Origin: a bacterium
GTDB taxonomy: Bacteria; Patescibacteriota; Microgenomatia; UBA1400; PJMF01
Length of the DNA: 38,873 nt
Direction: 5' to 3'
Assembly (NCBI GenBank): GCA_900299405.1
Contig: OMJP01000010.1
Coordinates: forward strand, 1-38,873
Made by a program: the position numbers and the translations under genes. Positions 32,391-38,873 of the stretch are shown here, piece after piece. The notes under the pieces are model-generated. The model saw nothing but the letters and a program-made list of their open reading frames with translations, was not told the origin of the DNA and made no database searches. Position 1 is the stretch's first letter, and each line of letters opens with the position of its first letter.

Positions 32391-33218
32391 ATGGTTTTTT
32401 CGTGGTTAATTGGCGGTTTGTTATTCATGGTGGGCGCTGCAGTGGGCAGCTTTCTCAATGTCCTTGTTTCTCGCTCTCTAGAGGGTAAGAACTGGCTGAC
32501 TGGGCGCTCTCAGTGTGATCACTGTGACAAGCAATTGGCTTGGTACGAGAACATTCCCCTGCTGTCTTTTGTCTTACTGCACGGTCGATGTGCCCACTGT
32601 CAGCGCCCCATCGATCTGAGTCATTTCTTGGCAGAAATCCTGACAGGCTCGCTGTTTTTGTGGTGGTACGCGGCTATTGTTTTCATTTTCCAGCTGGTTA
32701 CCAATCCTCTCGCCTATCTTCAGCCGTTATTTTGGCTGGTTGTCGGTTTGTTGGCGGTGGTGATTTTTATCAGTGATTGGCGCTATCAGCTGATTCCTCG
32801 CTGGACGATTGTTGCTTTGACGGCTTTGTCGCTGGCTTACCGCTTGCTGCTAGTCAGTGTTGGTGCAATGCAGTCGGCAGATTTTTGGCAGGGCCTACTA
32901 GCCACCCTACTGTTGGTAGGCTTTTTCTTTGGTCTGTGGAAATTAACCAAAGAGCGGGGTTTTGGTGATGGTGATGTGCAGTTGGCTGTACCACTGGGTT
33001 TATTATTGGGCACCTGGCAGCGAATCACAGTGGCGGTGATGCTGGCTTTTTTCTTGGGAGCAGCTGTTGGCTTGGTATTAATTCTCTTCAAAAGGAAAAA
33101 ATTCGGTCAAACGATTGCTTTTGGTCCATTTTTACTACTAGGAGCCTTGCTTAGTCTGGTCTGGGGGTATGAAATCTGGGATTGGTATGTCAGGATATTA
33201 TCAGGAACTGCCCTATGA
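32391..33218 (+). CDS. pilD: Prepilin peptidase / N-methyltransferase PilD
   Basis: A membrane aspartyl protease that cleaves pilin leaders and methylates the new N-terminus. The 275-aa protein begins with the GSFLNVLVSRSLEG segment. It keeps both cytoplasmic CxxC pairs (C42/C45 and C67/C70) needed for the methylase domain. The two catalytic aspartates are D129 (FISDWRYQLIP) and D193 (RGFGDGDVQLA). About eight membrane helices are predicted from hydrophobicity. Its TGA overlaps the next ATG as ATGA, so the following pilus gene is translationally coupled. All six prepilins nearby are likely substrates. Confidence 0.95.
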   Translation: MVFSWLIGGLLFMVGAAVGSFLNVLVSRSLEGKNWLTGRSQCDHCDKQLAWYENIPLLSFVLLHGRCAHCQRPIDLSHFLAEILTGSLFLWWYAAIVFIFQLVTNPLAYLQPLFWLVVGLLAVVIFISDWRYQLIPRWTIVALTALSLAYRLLLVSVGAMQSADFWQGLLATLLLVGFFFGLWKLTKERGFGDGDVQLAVPLGLLLGTWQRITVAVMLAFFLGAAVGLVLILFKRKKFGQTIAFGPFLLLGALLSLVWGYEIWDWYVRILSGTAL

Positions 33219-34243
33219 GAATTCTACGTCTCTTTTTTTCCTTTACTGTGGCGATTTTGGCGATTGGCAGTGTGTCGCTGCTGATTGGCAGAGAGCTATT
33301 GCTTTATTTAGGAATCAATCAGGTTCGGGGTGCGGCTCGTGAGCTACGTTCTTTGGAAGTCGGTAGTGAGTTTGCTCAGACTTGTTTGGAATACGGTGGG
33401 TCACTGCCAGAAAACGAGGCTCTTACCAAATTACAACTGCGTTTTACATCGGACAAAGAATATGTTTTGGAGGCTGTTTGTCATGGTGGCGAGGCGGTGC
33501 GTAAGGTCTTCCGCCAGGACTCCCTTCCCCCACTGGTGCTGAAGGTTGCTGGTCAGTCAGGCATCGTCAGTGGTCAGGAAAACCACGGGGTGATGCTGAG
33601 TATTCTGGGCAGAACAGGTGCTGTTTTTGAGGAAGATGAGTTTATCCGTAGTTCTTTGAGTGTCAAAAACAAGGCAGAGCTTGATTTCAGTCAGGGACCT
33701 ACGACTACTTGCTCGGGTTATGGCTATGCGTGCTGCAATGAGAATTATCAAGTTGGTCAGGGTGACCAACAGCAGGCAGCGCTCGATTGTCCTCGATCTT
33801 GTTATAGTCAGTGTGCTGATCGGCCGGTGGTCTTGGGTTTCAACAGTGACCCTCGAGCTGATTTAGAGACGAATGTAGTGACGGTCGATGCCGGCGATGA
33901 GGTCGAGTTTTTCTACACGGTCAGCGATATTCGTGGCGATGCTTTTGCCCAGTTTGATGAACTCGATAATCAGGTCAGCCTGTCATGGGATCAGCGCTTA
34001 CTCAACTCGCTCGCCCAATGGTTTCCCCAAGGAAAAACCACTGATTCTTTGGAAAAAATCGTGATCAATTTCGGCGATGGTAGTGCGCTGGATTTGTCTG
34101 ACTTGCAAGGCAGTGTCACTCACGCCTATACTTGTACCAGACAGCTTTGTGTTTATAACGCCACGGTTCAAGCCGTGACTGTCGAAGGTCTAACTAGTGC
34201 CTTGAATGAAACCAGTAAAGTTCAAGTGCAAGTAAGGCCTTAG
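33215..34243 (+). CDS. Anchored Cys-rich protein with PKD-like domain, pilus-associated
   Basis: A 342-aa protein with an N-terminal membrane helix (LFFSFTVAILAIGSVSLLIG) and no type III prepilin signal. The middle has a cysteine cluster (TTCSGYGYACCNENYQ...DCPRSCYSQCADR), likely disulfide-bonded outside the cell. The C-terminal part looks like a PKD or Ig fold: VTVDAGDEVEFFYTVSD, then INFGDGS and VTHAYTC, the standard PKD landmarks. It overlaps pilD by four bases (ATGA) and is followed by four minor pilins. It is probably a pilus-assembly or surface-display component; I know no named homologue. An in-frame opening 11 codons earlier is inside pilD and is rejected. Confidence 0.72.
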   Translation: MRILRLFFSFTVAILAIGSVSLLIGRELLLYLGINQVRGAARELRSLEVGSEFAQTCLEYGGSLPENEALTKLQLRFTSDKEYVLEAVCHGGEAVRKVFRQDSLPPLVLKVAGQSGIVSGQENHGVMLSILGRTGAVFEEDEFIRSSLSVKNKAELDFSQGPTTTCSGYGYACCNENYQVGQGDQQQAALDCPRSCYSQCADRPVVLGFNSDPRADLETNVVTVDAGDEVEFFYTVSDIRGDAFAQFDELDNQVSLSWDQRLLNSLAQWFPQGKTTDSLEKIVINFGDGSALDLSDLQGSVTHAYTCTRQLCVYNATVQAVTVEGLTSALNETSKVQVQVRP

Positions 34244-34260
34244 GAAAGTGAAAGGAAAAC

Positions 34261-34698
34261 ATGATCTTCAAAAAAAATCGCGGTTTTAGTTTGCTCGAGT
34301 TATTGGTAGTGATCTCTATCATTGGTATCTTGGTTTCGATTAGTGCGGTGGCTTTCAATGTGGCTCAGCGGTCAGGACGTGATGCTCGCCGCCGTGAAGA
34401 TGTCAAAGCGATGCAGAGCGCTTTCGAGCAATACATGGCAGAAAATGGTACTTATGAGGCGTGTGACACCATGGCGGAATATGATAGTGGCTCTGGAGCG
34501 TTGATGCCTGGCGGTTTACCCACTGACCCGCGCAATACTGGCAGCTATGTGTATAACACCAGCGATGGTTGCGACGCCACTAGTTACTGTATTTGTGCCT
34601 ATCTGGAAAGCGGTACTGGGAATGCTAATGCCCCGACAGCAGCGACTTGTGACTATGCTGCTGGCGGTGATTATTATTGTCTAACTAACCTACAATGA
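34261..34698 (+). CDS. Type IV prepilin / minor pilin
   Basis: A 145-aa prepilin with leader MIFKKNRG, cleavage before FSLLELLVVISIIG and E at +5. The globular part has six cysteines (ACDTM, DGCDATSYCICAY, TCDYA, YYCLTN). A GGLPTDPRNTGSYVY segment resembles the pseudopilin pattern in which a DP-rich loop follows the first helix. An AAAGGA lies 8 bases upstream. Its stop overlaps the next ATG (ATGA). A calcium-binding GspG-like loop is possible but not shown. Confidence 0.85.
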   Translation: MIFKKNRGFSLLELLVVISIIGILVSISAVAFNVAQRSGRDARRREDVKAMQSAFEQYMAENGTYEACDTMAEYDSGSGALMPGGLPTDPRNTGSYVYNTSDGCDATSYCICAYLESGTGNANAPTAATCDYAAGGDYYCLTNLQ

Positions 34699-35099
34699 AA
34701 AAACGCTTTTTAACTGGTTTTACGATGATCGAGCTGCTGGTAGTGACCACGATCATGATTATCTTGACCACGATTGCTCTGGTTAGTTATCGCAACGCGA
34801 CGCAAAACAGTCGTAATGCGAAACGCAAGACCGATGTTCAGACTGTCCGCCAGGCCTTAGTCCTCTACCGCAGCGACAATGGCTGTTATCCAGAAGACTC
34901 TACTTATTTGGAAATGGTGGCGACTATTAGTGAATATCTGAGCGAAATTCCTTACGACCCCCAAGGATCAGAGGCGGAGCCTGGTTACACCTATACTCCG
35001 AGTGGAGTGGGAAGTTGCAATACTACTGAGGCCACAGGGTTTAGTTTGGAAGCCACTTTAGAACCGGACGATACTGCCTATACCGTGCAGAATCCTTGA
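34695..35099 (+). CDS. Type IV prepilin / minor pilin
   Basis: A 134-aa prepilin with leader MKKRFLTG, cleavage before FTMIELLVVTTIMI and E at +5. The mature domain has two cysteines (NGCYPED and GSCNTTEA). A YLSEIPYDPQGSEAEPGYTY segment matches the GspG/PulG pattern of a conserved proline-aspartate turn. It is coupled to the preceding pilin by a four-base overlap, and the next gene begins three bases after its stop. Confidence 0.85.
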   Translation: MKKRFLTGFTMIELLVVTTIMIILTTIALVSYRNATQNSRNAKRKTDVQTVRQALVLYRSDNGCYPEDSTYLEMVATISEYLSEIPYDPQGSEAEPGYTYTPSGVGSCNTTEATGFSLEATLEPDDTAYTVQNP

Positions 35100-35102
35100 T
35101 AT

Positions 35103-35579
35103 ATGAAACTCAATAACGGCTTTACTTTGATTGAATTACTGGTAGTGATTGCGATTTCTTTGGTGGTGTTGGGCGGCGCCTTGGCTGCTTTTATCAATTA
35201 TTCTGAACGGCGGTCGGTGCTGAATGCTGCCAATGAGCTCAAGACTTATTTGGTTGCAGCCCAAAACAGAGCCAATGCTGGTGATCTGGGTGGTTGTGAC
35301 CAGCTGGCTGGCTACCGAGTACAGACTTATCTCAATGGTAACGTGACGGAAATGAGTTCTCAGGCGGTTTGTGAGACTGGTACGGCCGATACGGCCCGCA
35401 TCCAACAGCTTCCTGGAGGAGTGACTGTTAGCCCCAACGTGGATGTGACTTTTCAGGTCTTGAATGCTGGCTTCAACCTGGATGATGCTAGTGAAGATGT
35501 CACTGTGTCTGGTGGCAGCAATAGCTATTTGTTTACTATTTATCGTGAGGGTCGAGTGAGTGAAGGAGACTGGCAGTGA
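35103..35579 (+). CDS. Type IV prepilin / GspH-like minor pilin
   Basis: A 158-aa prepilin with the short leader MKLNNG, cleavage before FTLIELLVVIAISL and E at +5. The rest is beta-rich (RVQTYLNGNVTEM; VTFQVLNAGFNL; SNSYLFTIYREGRVSEGDWQ), a layout like GspH/FimT pseudopilins. Two cysteines (GGCDQL, AVCETG) could pair. It overlaps the next gene start by four bases (GTGA). Confidence 0.82.
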   Translation: MKLNNGFTLIELLVVIAISLVVLGGALAAFINYSERRSVLNAANELKTYLVAAQNRANAGDLGGCDQLAGYRVQTYLNGNVTEMSSQAVCETGTADTARIQQLPGGVTVSPNVDVTFQVLNAGFNLDDASEDVTVSGGSNSYLFTIYREGRVSEGDWQ

Positions 35580-36031
35580 GGGGTTCTAGTTTGGTCGAGA
35601 TCGTGATTGTGACGGGGGTGATGGGCTTAGTGCTGACTGCGATCGTGGCTGGGCTGACTTTGTCGCTGAAAACTAATGCCGAGGCTGAGTATCGAGCCCA
35701 AGCGGTCAAGCGTAGTCAAAACGCGATGGAGGTTTTTCGTAGAGAGAGAACGGTGCGTGGTTGGGACACTTTCCTGGCTAGTTTTACTGATGGGGCGACT
35801 TATTGTCTGGCTGAGCTTCCCGAACCGAGTGCTGAGTTTGTCAGTGGTGAGTGCGAGGATGGTCAATCGATTGTGGTATCTGGGATTGATTTTTATCGTG
35901 AGGCGACGATTGATATCGACACTACTACTCCCTCAGATCCTCAGGTAAGGGTACAGATCAACACTACTTGGGATTCTGGCGGTGGTGAGCGCAACGTAGA
36001 GTTGGTCCAGGTTTTCCGCCAGTTTAATTAA
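35576..36031 (+). CDS. Type IV prepilin / PilV- or GspI-like minor pilin
   Basis: A 151-aa protein starting at GTG with a three-residue leader MRG and SSLVEIVIVTGVMGLVLTAI; the +5 glutamate is kept but +1 is Ser, not Phe. After the helix come a charged linker (RAQAVKRSQNAMEVFRRER) and a beta-rich domain with two cysteines. The very short leader resembles PilV/GspI members of initiation complexes. It is the last gene of the plus-strand pilus run. Its stop overlaps the convergent PilW-like gene by four bases. Confidence 0.8.
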   Translation: MRGSSLVEIVIVTGVMGLVLTAIVAGLTLSLKTNAEAEYRAQAVKRSQNAMEVFRRERTVRGWDTFLASFTDGATYCLAELPEPSAEFVSGECEDGQSIVVSGIDFYREATIDIDTTTPSDPQVRVQINTTWDSGGGERNVELVQVFRQFN

Positions 36032-36579
36032 TTGTTTCTCAAAGTTACTCCGGTTTGGAAGTTTTCGATGGCTGTTTCTCTGCCCTCTTCTTCTCCGGTG
36101 CCGATTTTTAGATCAAAGCTGACTCCGACGTAGTAGGAGCCTTCTGCCCCGTTCAGGCAGGTGAAGTTCAGATTCGAGAGGGTGGTTTCATCAGAGGTGA
36201 GGTAGTAGTAATCGTCGATGGCGGTGGAGTGCGAGGCGATTTTGGGGTCTTCCTCTGGATAGGCTTGCAGGGTGGTAACGTAGCCATCGAGGCCTTCCAA
36301 AGCGATGTTGGTCATCGGGTTTTCAGAGTCGTTATTGCAGGTAGTGGCACCATCTAGTCCGGGCACTAATCTCTTGGTGTTCCGCATCAAAAACTCGATC
36401 TGCGAGAGGGCGCTTTCTCCCTCACTTTTTACCCGCTGGGAAATGCTGGCTTTATTTGAGGCGATCAGGAAGGTCATAAACATGGTAGTGACGGTCAGCA
36501 TGATCAGCACGGTCAGCGAGGCCACCACTAGTAGTTCGATCAAGGTGAAACCAGAAGGGTGTTTTTGGGCAGTTGGCAA
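36028..36579 (-). CDS. Type IV prepilin / PilW- or GspJ-like minor pilin
   Basis: A 183-aa prepilin on the opposite strand from the other pilins. The leader is MPTAQKHPSG, with cleavage before FTLIELLVVASLTV and E at +5. A second hydrophobic stretch continues the helix (LIMLTVTTMFMTFLIA). The SALSQIEFLMRNTKRLVPGL segment is typical of PilW/GspJ. The start codon is TTG (36577-36579), four bases after the stop of the 28-aa gene, so it is probably translated from the same minus-strand mRNA. It completes a plausible set of minor pilins with the four plus-strand genes. Confidence 0.82.
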   Translation of the reverse strand: MPTAQKHPSGFTLIELLVVASLTVLIMLTVTTMFMTFLIASNKASISQRVKSEGESALSQIEFLMRNTKRLVPGLDGATTCNNDSENPMTNIALEGLDGYVTTLQAYPEEDPKIASHSTAIDDYYYLTSDETTLSNLNFTCLNGAEGSYYVGVSFDLKIGTGEEEGRETAIENFQTGVTLRNN

Positions 36580-36583
36580 ATCT

Positions 36584-36670
36584 TTAACTTTTCTTGTCTA
36601 AATACCAGATGTAAAGGCCACCCAATGTCATCACAGTAAAGATCAGGGTTAAAGTTTGATTAGCGTCCAT
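36584..36670 (-). CDS. 28-aa single-helix microprotein
   Basis: A tiny open frame, MDANQTLTLIFTVMTLGG followed by LYIWYLDKKS. It is essentially one membrane helix with an acidic N-terminus and a positively charged C-terminus, which predicts the N-terminus outside. The ATG is preceded by GGGAGGAACT, one of the best Shine-Dalgarno matches in the window. It overlaps the end of the 72-aa gene by 11 bases and ends four bases before the PilW-like gene. A longer frame reading is possible but lacks a ribosome site. Function unknown. Confidence 0.6.
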   Translation of the reverse strand: MDANQTLTLIFTVMTLGGLYIWYLDKKS

Positions 36671-36878
36671 AGTTCCTCCCATCATGATGTTCTTTCTGGA
36701 GCAAATTAACGGATATGCTCCACAGTAATAGTGATGACAGTATACCAAATAAAAAGGTTGGGTTAATGATATTCGCCTGAGATATCTGTACAAAAACCAG
36801 TCCACCAATTGCCAAATTGGCTGTGTCAGCTAACTTATCCGCAAGATGTTTTCTTTGTTTTTGGTTTAATTTAGTCAT
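36660..36878 (-). CDS. Small membrane protein, DUF6722-like pattern
   Basis: A 72-aa protein beginning MTKLNQKQRKHLADKLADTA, a basic amphipathic start. Two hydrophobic segments follow (NLAIGGLVFVQIS and PTFLFGILSSLLLWSISVNL) and a charged tail. The start pattern, 'K.R..LA..L.D.A.L...GL', is like small membrane proteins of the DUF6722 type, which have no known function; this likeness is from memory. A minus-strand TATAGT ends seven bases before the ATG, so it likely has its own leaderless promoter. It is followed by the 28-aa gene with an 11-base overlap. Confidence 0.65.
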   Translation of the reverse strand: MTKLNQKQRKHLADKLADTANLAIGGLVFVQISQANIINPTFLFGILSSLLLWSISVNLLQKEHHDGRNYGR

Positions 36879-36885
36879 TAACTAA

Positions 36886-36891
36886 ACTATA
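36886..36891 (-). promoter_or_regulatory. -10 box of the 72-aa gene
   Basis: The minus strand reads TATAGT, seven bases before the ATG. It lies in the 43-base gap after the 586-aa gene. Confidence 0.5.
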
Positions 36892-36921
36892 ACCAAGTTT
36901 TTTGACATTAACTGTAACTTT

Positions 36922-38682
36922 TTAAAATCTAGGACTAATTTCTCTCCAGGTCATTTGTGGTGACTTGATTTCCTGAGGAGCGTTGAGTAGTAGGTCAGGT
37001 CTATAAACAAATACCTCAGTAGCAGTGTTGTTGTTCAGGGTTGGGCTACTGCCGTTATCAAAGTTTCTTTGGAGGTCTACTCCACTCCAGCCGACAAAGG
37101 TGCCTGCCCCAATCAGCTTTCGATCGGTAGTACCTGCTTGTCCCGCCACTGCTAGTACTCCGTCAGCGACATATACTCCTTCGATGTTGGCTACATTTGC
37201 TTGGGTGGCATCGGTGGTAATGGTGTTGTAGCCGACACTAGAATTGATAGTTAGATCATTATTTACCACAAACATCAGGAAGCCTGTACCTCCGGTAGCG
37301 ACGGTGATGACTCGAGTGTTTCCTGGGACGGTATCATCGATGATGAGATCTCCGTTGACTAGCACTACGATTTGTTCGTCATTGGCGACACTCCAACCAT
37401 GGGTTTCGTTGATGGTTAGGTCACCGTTGTATAGATAAGTCACCAGACCTTCTTCCGCTGTTGGTTTGTTGGCATTAGCCAGTGTTACAGCACTGCCTGC
37501 CAATTTGTTGTAAAAATAATTGTAATTTTCTGTTGGTACTTCTACTCCAGAGCCTTTGGCTTGCACGGCATTGGTGCGGCTGTCGCTTTCGTGGATGTAA
37601 TTGCCACCACTGTCACTGGTCACGATTTCTCCCAGCTTTGTCAGCGGGAAGCCGGCACTATCCAGATTTCCTGCCGCGTCAGAGCCAATCAAGGCAGGTT
37701 TACAGCTAGGAGATGTGCAGGTCGATTCAGGAATATTTGACTCAATATTGTTCAGCGCCCAAGCACTACCACCCAAAGTCTGGAACCAGGCACTGGCGAT
37801 GTTGCCACGTTGGACGAAGAAATTTACCCCGGAGCCAGGAGTTCTATTGGTATAAATACACCGATAAGGATCAGTAGGATCAGCGTTACAAGCACATTGC
37901 CAGGGATTATCAGGATCAGCAGGAGGGAAAGGCAGGTCTAAAGTAATAGTGTAGTCAGAGTTTTGAGTATTTGTAGTGATGTTGTATGTTGCGCCACTAA
38001 AAACTTTAGCCTTGTTTTCTCCAGTTCTGCTGACGTTTATAGTCCCTCCTGTAGAGGCCAAAGAAGAAGTATCTCCTACACAAAGATTATCAGTACCACC
38101 CAGTCCTCCTGGAGAAGCATTGGGGTCGTCATAAATATTTCCTATAAAAGTTCCAGTAGGAGTTGGTGTAGGAGTTGGCCCACCACCCCCTCCTCCTCCA
38201 CCAGGAGTTGGGGTAGGAGTGGGAGTAGGAGTTACGCTTTCTCCGTAACAACAACCAATTGTTGGTGGTGGAGTTCCATTGCACTCGTATTCTGTTTCAT
38301 ATACCTCCCTGGAATCGGCGTATACACCACAAGTTCCACTTTGAGAACAAGCTCCTAAATAGTTGCCCTCCATATCAACGCATTTACATGAGCTTGTTAC
38401 TACTGGTGGAACATCGCAAGATCCATATCCTGGACTAATTGAGCAGCTACAATTAGAACTTCCATTACAACTACAGGTGTCAGAATGGGCACCTTTGCTC
38501 CAGCAATAACTTCCGTTCCACTCACATGCAGTATGAACGGCAGCTGATCCACCATTTTCCTCCCAGCAAACGTATCCTGGACCACATCTGTCATCAGCTA
38601 ATGCTCTATTGTTATTAAAAAATAAAAATAAAAATACCAATATTATCGGTCGTAAAAAAAATTTAAAGTAATTTTTTAACAT
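36922..38682 (-). CDS. Large secreted Cys-rich surface protein with TP/Gly linker
   Basis: A 586-aa exported protein of no family I can name. A Sec signal (hydrophobic 10-22, likely cleavage after NRALA) precedes a cysteine-rich region with 16 Cys between residues 33 and 145. A linker of five TP units, eight Gly and a PT run follows (151-176). The large C-terminal region is Ser/Thr/Asn/Gly-rich. Within it, NGDLTIN (419-425), NGDLIID (443-449) and NNDLTIN (474-480) recur about every 24-31 residues, suggesting repeated beta strands. Six further Cys lie in 201-327. It looks like an adhesin or pilus-tip protein. The gene is AT-rich and lies downstream of a partial minus-strand gene, in line with the 72-aa, 28-aa and PilW-like genes. 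Confidence 0.72.
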   Translation of the reverse strand: MLKNYFKFFLRPIILVFLFLFFNNNRALADDRCGPGYVCWEENGGSAAVHTACEWNGSYCWSKGAHSDTCSCNGSSNCSCSISPGYGSCDVPPVVTSSCKCVDMEGNYLGACSQSGTCGVYADSREVYETEYECNGTPPPTIGCCYGESVTPTPTPTPTPGGGGGGGGPTPTPTPTGTFIGNIYDDPNASPGGLGGTDNLCVGDTSSLASTGGTINVSRTGENKAKVFSGATYNITTNTQNSDYTITLDLPFPPADPDNPWQCACNADPTDPYRCIYTNRTPGSGVNFFVQRGNIASAWFQTLGGSAWALNNIESNIPESTCTSPSCKPALIGSDAAGNLDSAGFPLTKLGEIVTSDSGGNYIHESDSRTNAVQAKGSGVEVPTENYNYFYNKLAGSAVTLANANKPTAEEGLVTYLYNGDLTINETHGWSVANDEQIVVLVNGDLIIDDTVPGNTRVITVATGGTGFLMFVVNNDLTINSSVGYNTITTDATQANVANIEGVYVADGVLAVAGQAGTTDRKLIGAGTFVGWSGVDLQRNFDNGSSPTLNNNTATEVFVYRPDLLLNAPQEIKSPQMTWREISPRF

Positions 38683-38693
38683 TGATAGTTTAA

Positions 38694-38873
38694 TTATTGT
38701 TCAAATTGCCAATTAGCGGCACTTACGGATATTGGAACTAATATGTCGCCTTTCAAATCACTTCCTTTTCTTGTTTGGTTAAATAGTTCTATGTCATCTT
38801 CAGAATACAGGCTTAATATAATTTCATCATTGTTTCCTTGAGGTTGGACATTGGCGTTTATTGCATTGGGTAA
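38694..38873 (-). CDS. Partial gene, C-terminal 59 residues of an unknown protein
   Basis: An open minus-strand frame enters from the right edge and stops at TAA (38694-38696), 11 bases before the start of the 586-aa gene. The visible part is hydrophilic, including DEIILSLYSEDDIELFNQTR and then DLKGDILVPISVSAANWQFE. Codon use is AT-rich (ATA, TTA, AGA), like the start of the 586-aa gene. The short gap suggests co-transcription with it. The start and family cannot be seen. Confidence 0.6.
   Translation of the reverse strand, partial: LPNAINANVQPQGNNDEIILSLYSEDDIELFNQTRKGSDLKGDILVPISVSAANWQFEQ

Overview
The window looks like a compact bacterial chromosome segment, most consistent with the Candidate Phyla Radiation (Patescibacteria). 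The grounds are a very short EF-Ts, tRNA genes without an encoded CCA end, minimal spacing between genes, a pilB-pilT-pilC-pilin-pilD cluster of the kind common in that group, and many genes with a -10 box almost touching the start codon. TGA is used as a stop, so this is not one of the lineages that recode it. No 16S rRNA is present, so the phylum is inferred.

Positions 1-17222 carry housekeeping genes, mostly on the + strand: tRNA-Ala(CGC); a minus-strand run of GNAT acetyltransferase, M24 peptidase and two secreted or anchored proteins; a metallo-beta-lactamase-fold protein; dnaB; tRNA-Leu(CAA); a degenerate receiver protein; an Lgt-like membrane protein; an RluA-family pseudouridine synthase; a nucleotide and one-carbon group (phosphoribosyltransferase, dcd, glyA, nfo, Nudix, folD); rpsB-tsf; a LytR_C protein; a TPR protein; and a yebC lacking its middle domain.

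Positions 17223-20850 are different. They hold one orphan gene, about 1.4 kb of repeat-rich non-coding DNA, a complete Xer-type tyrosine recombinase under a clear promoter, and a second AT-rich non-coding stretch with a 20-bp palindrome, 11-bp direct repeats and one consensus DnaA box. Conserved genes on both sides point into this region, as expected near a replication terminus or dif site.

Positions 20848-27472 contain tRNA-Ala(GGC), then gyrB-ppaC-gyrA transcribed leftward and a delta-prime clamp-loader subunit. A short bidirectional promoter separates this from positions 27500-36031, a type IV pilus operon: two motor ATPases (extension and retraction), platform protein, major pilin with its own promoter and terminator, prepilin peptidase, an anchored Cys-rich/PKD protein and four minor pilins. 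A minus-strand group (36028-38873) follows: a PilW-like minor pilin, a 28-aa and a 72-aa membrane protein, a 586-aa Cys-rich surface protein with a TP/G8/PT linker, and a partial gene running off the edge. Together these suggest a pilus plus an associated surface adhesin or tip module.

The signal most worth following is the promoter architecture. At about fifteen genes a -10 hexamer ends 5-12 nt before the start codon, implying leaderless or near-leaderless mRNAs. Two divergent gene pairs share overlapping -10 boxes. Other points of interest are the domain-deleted YebC, the Xer/repeat region, and the minus-strand surface-protein operon with a 28-aa microprotein.
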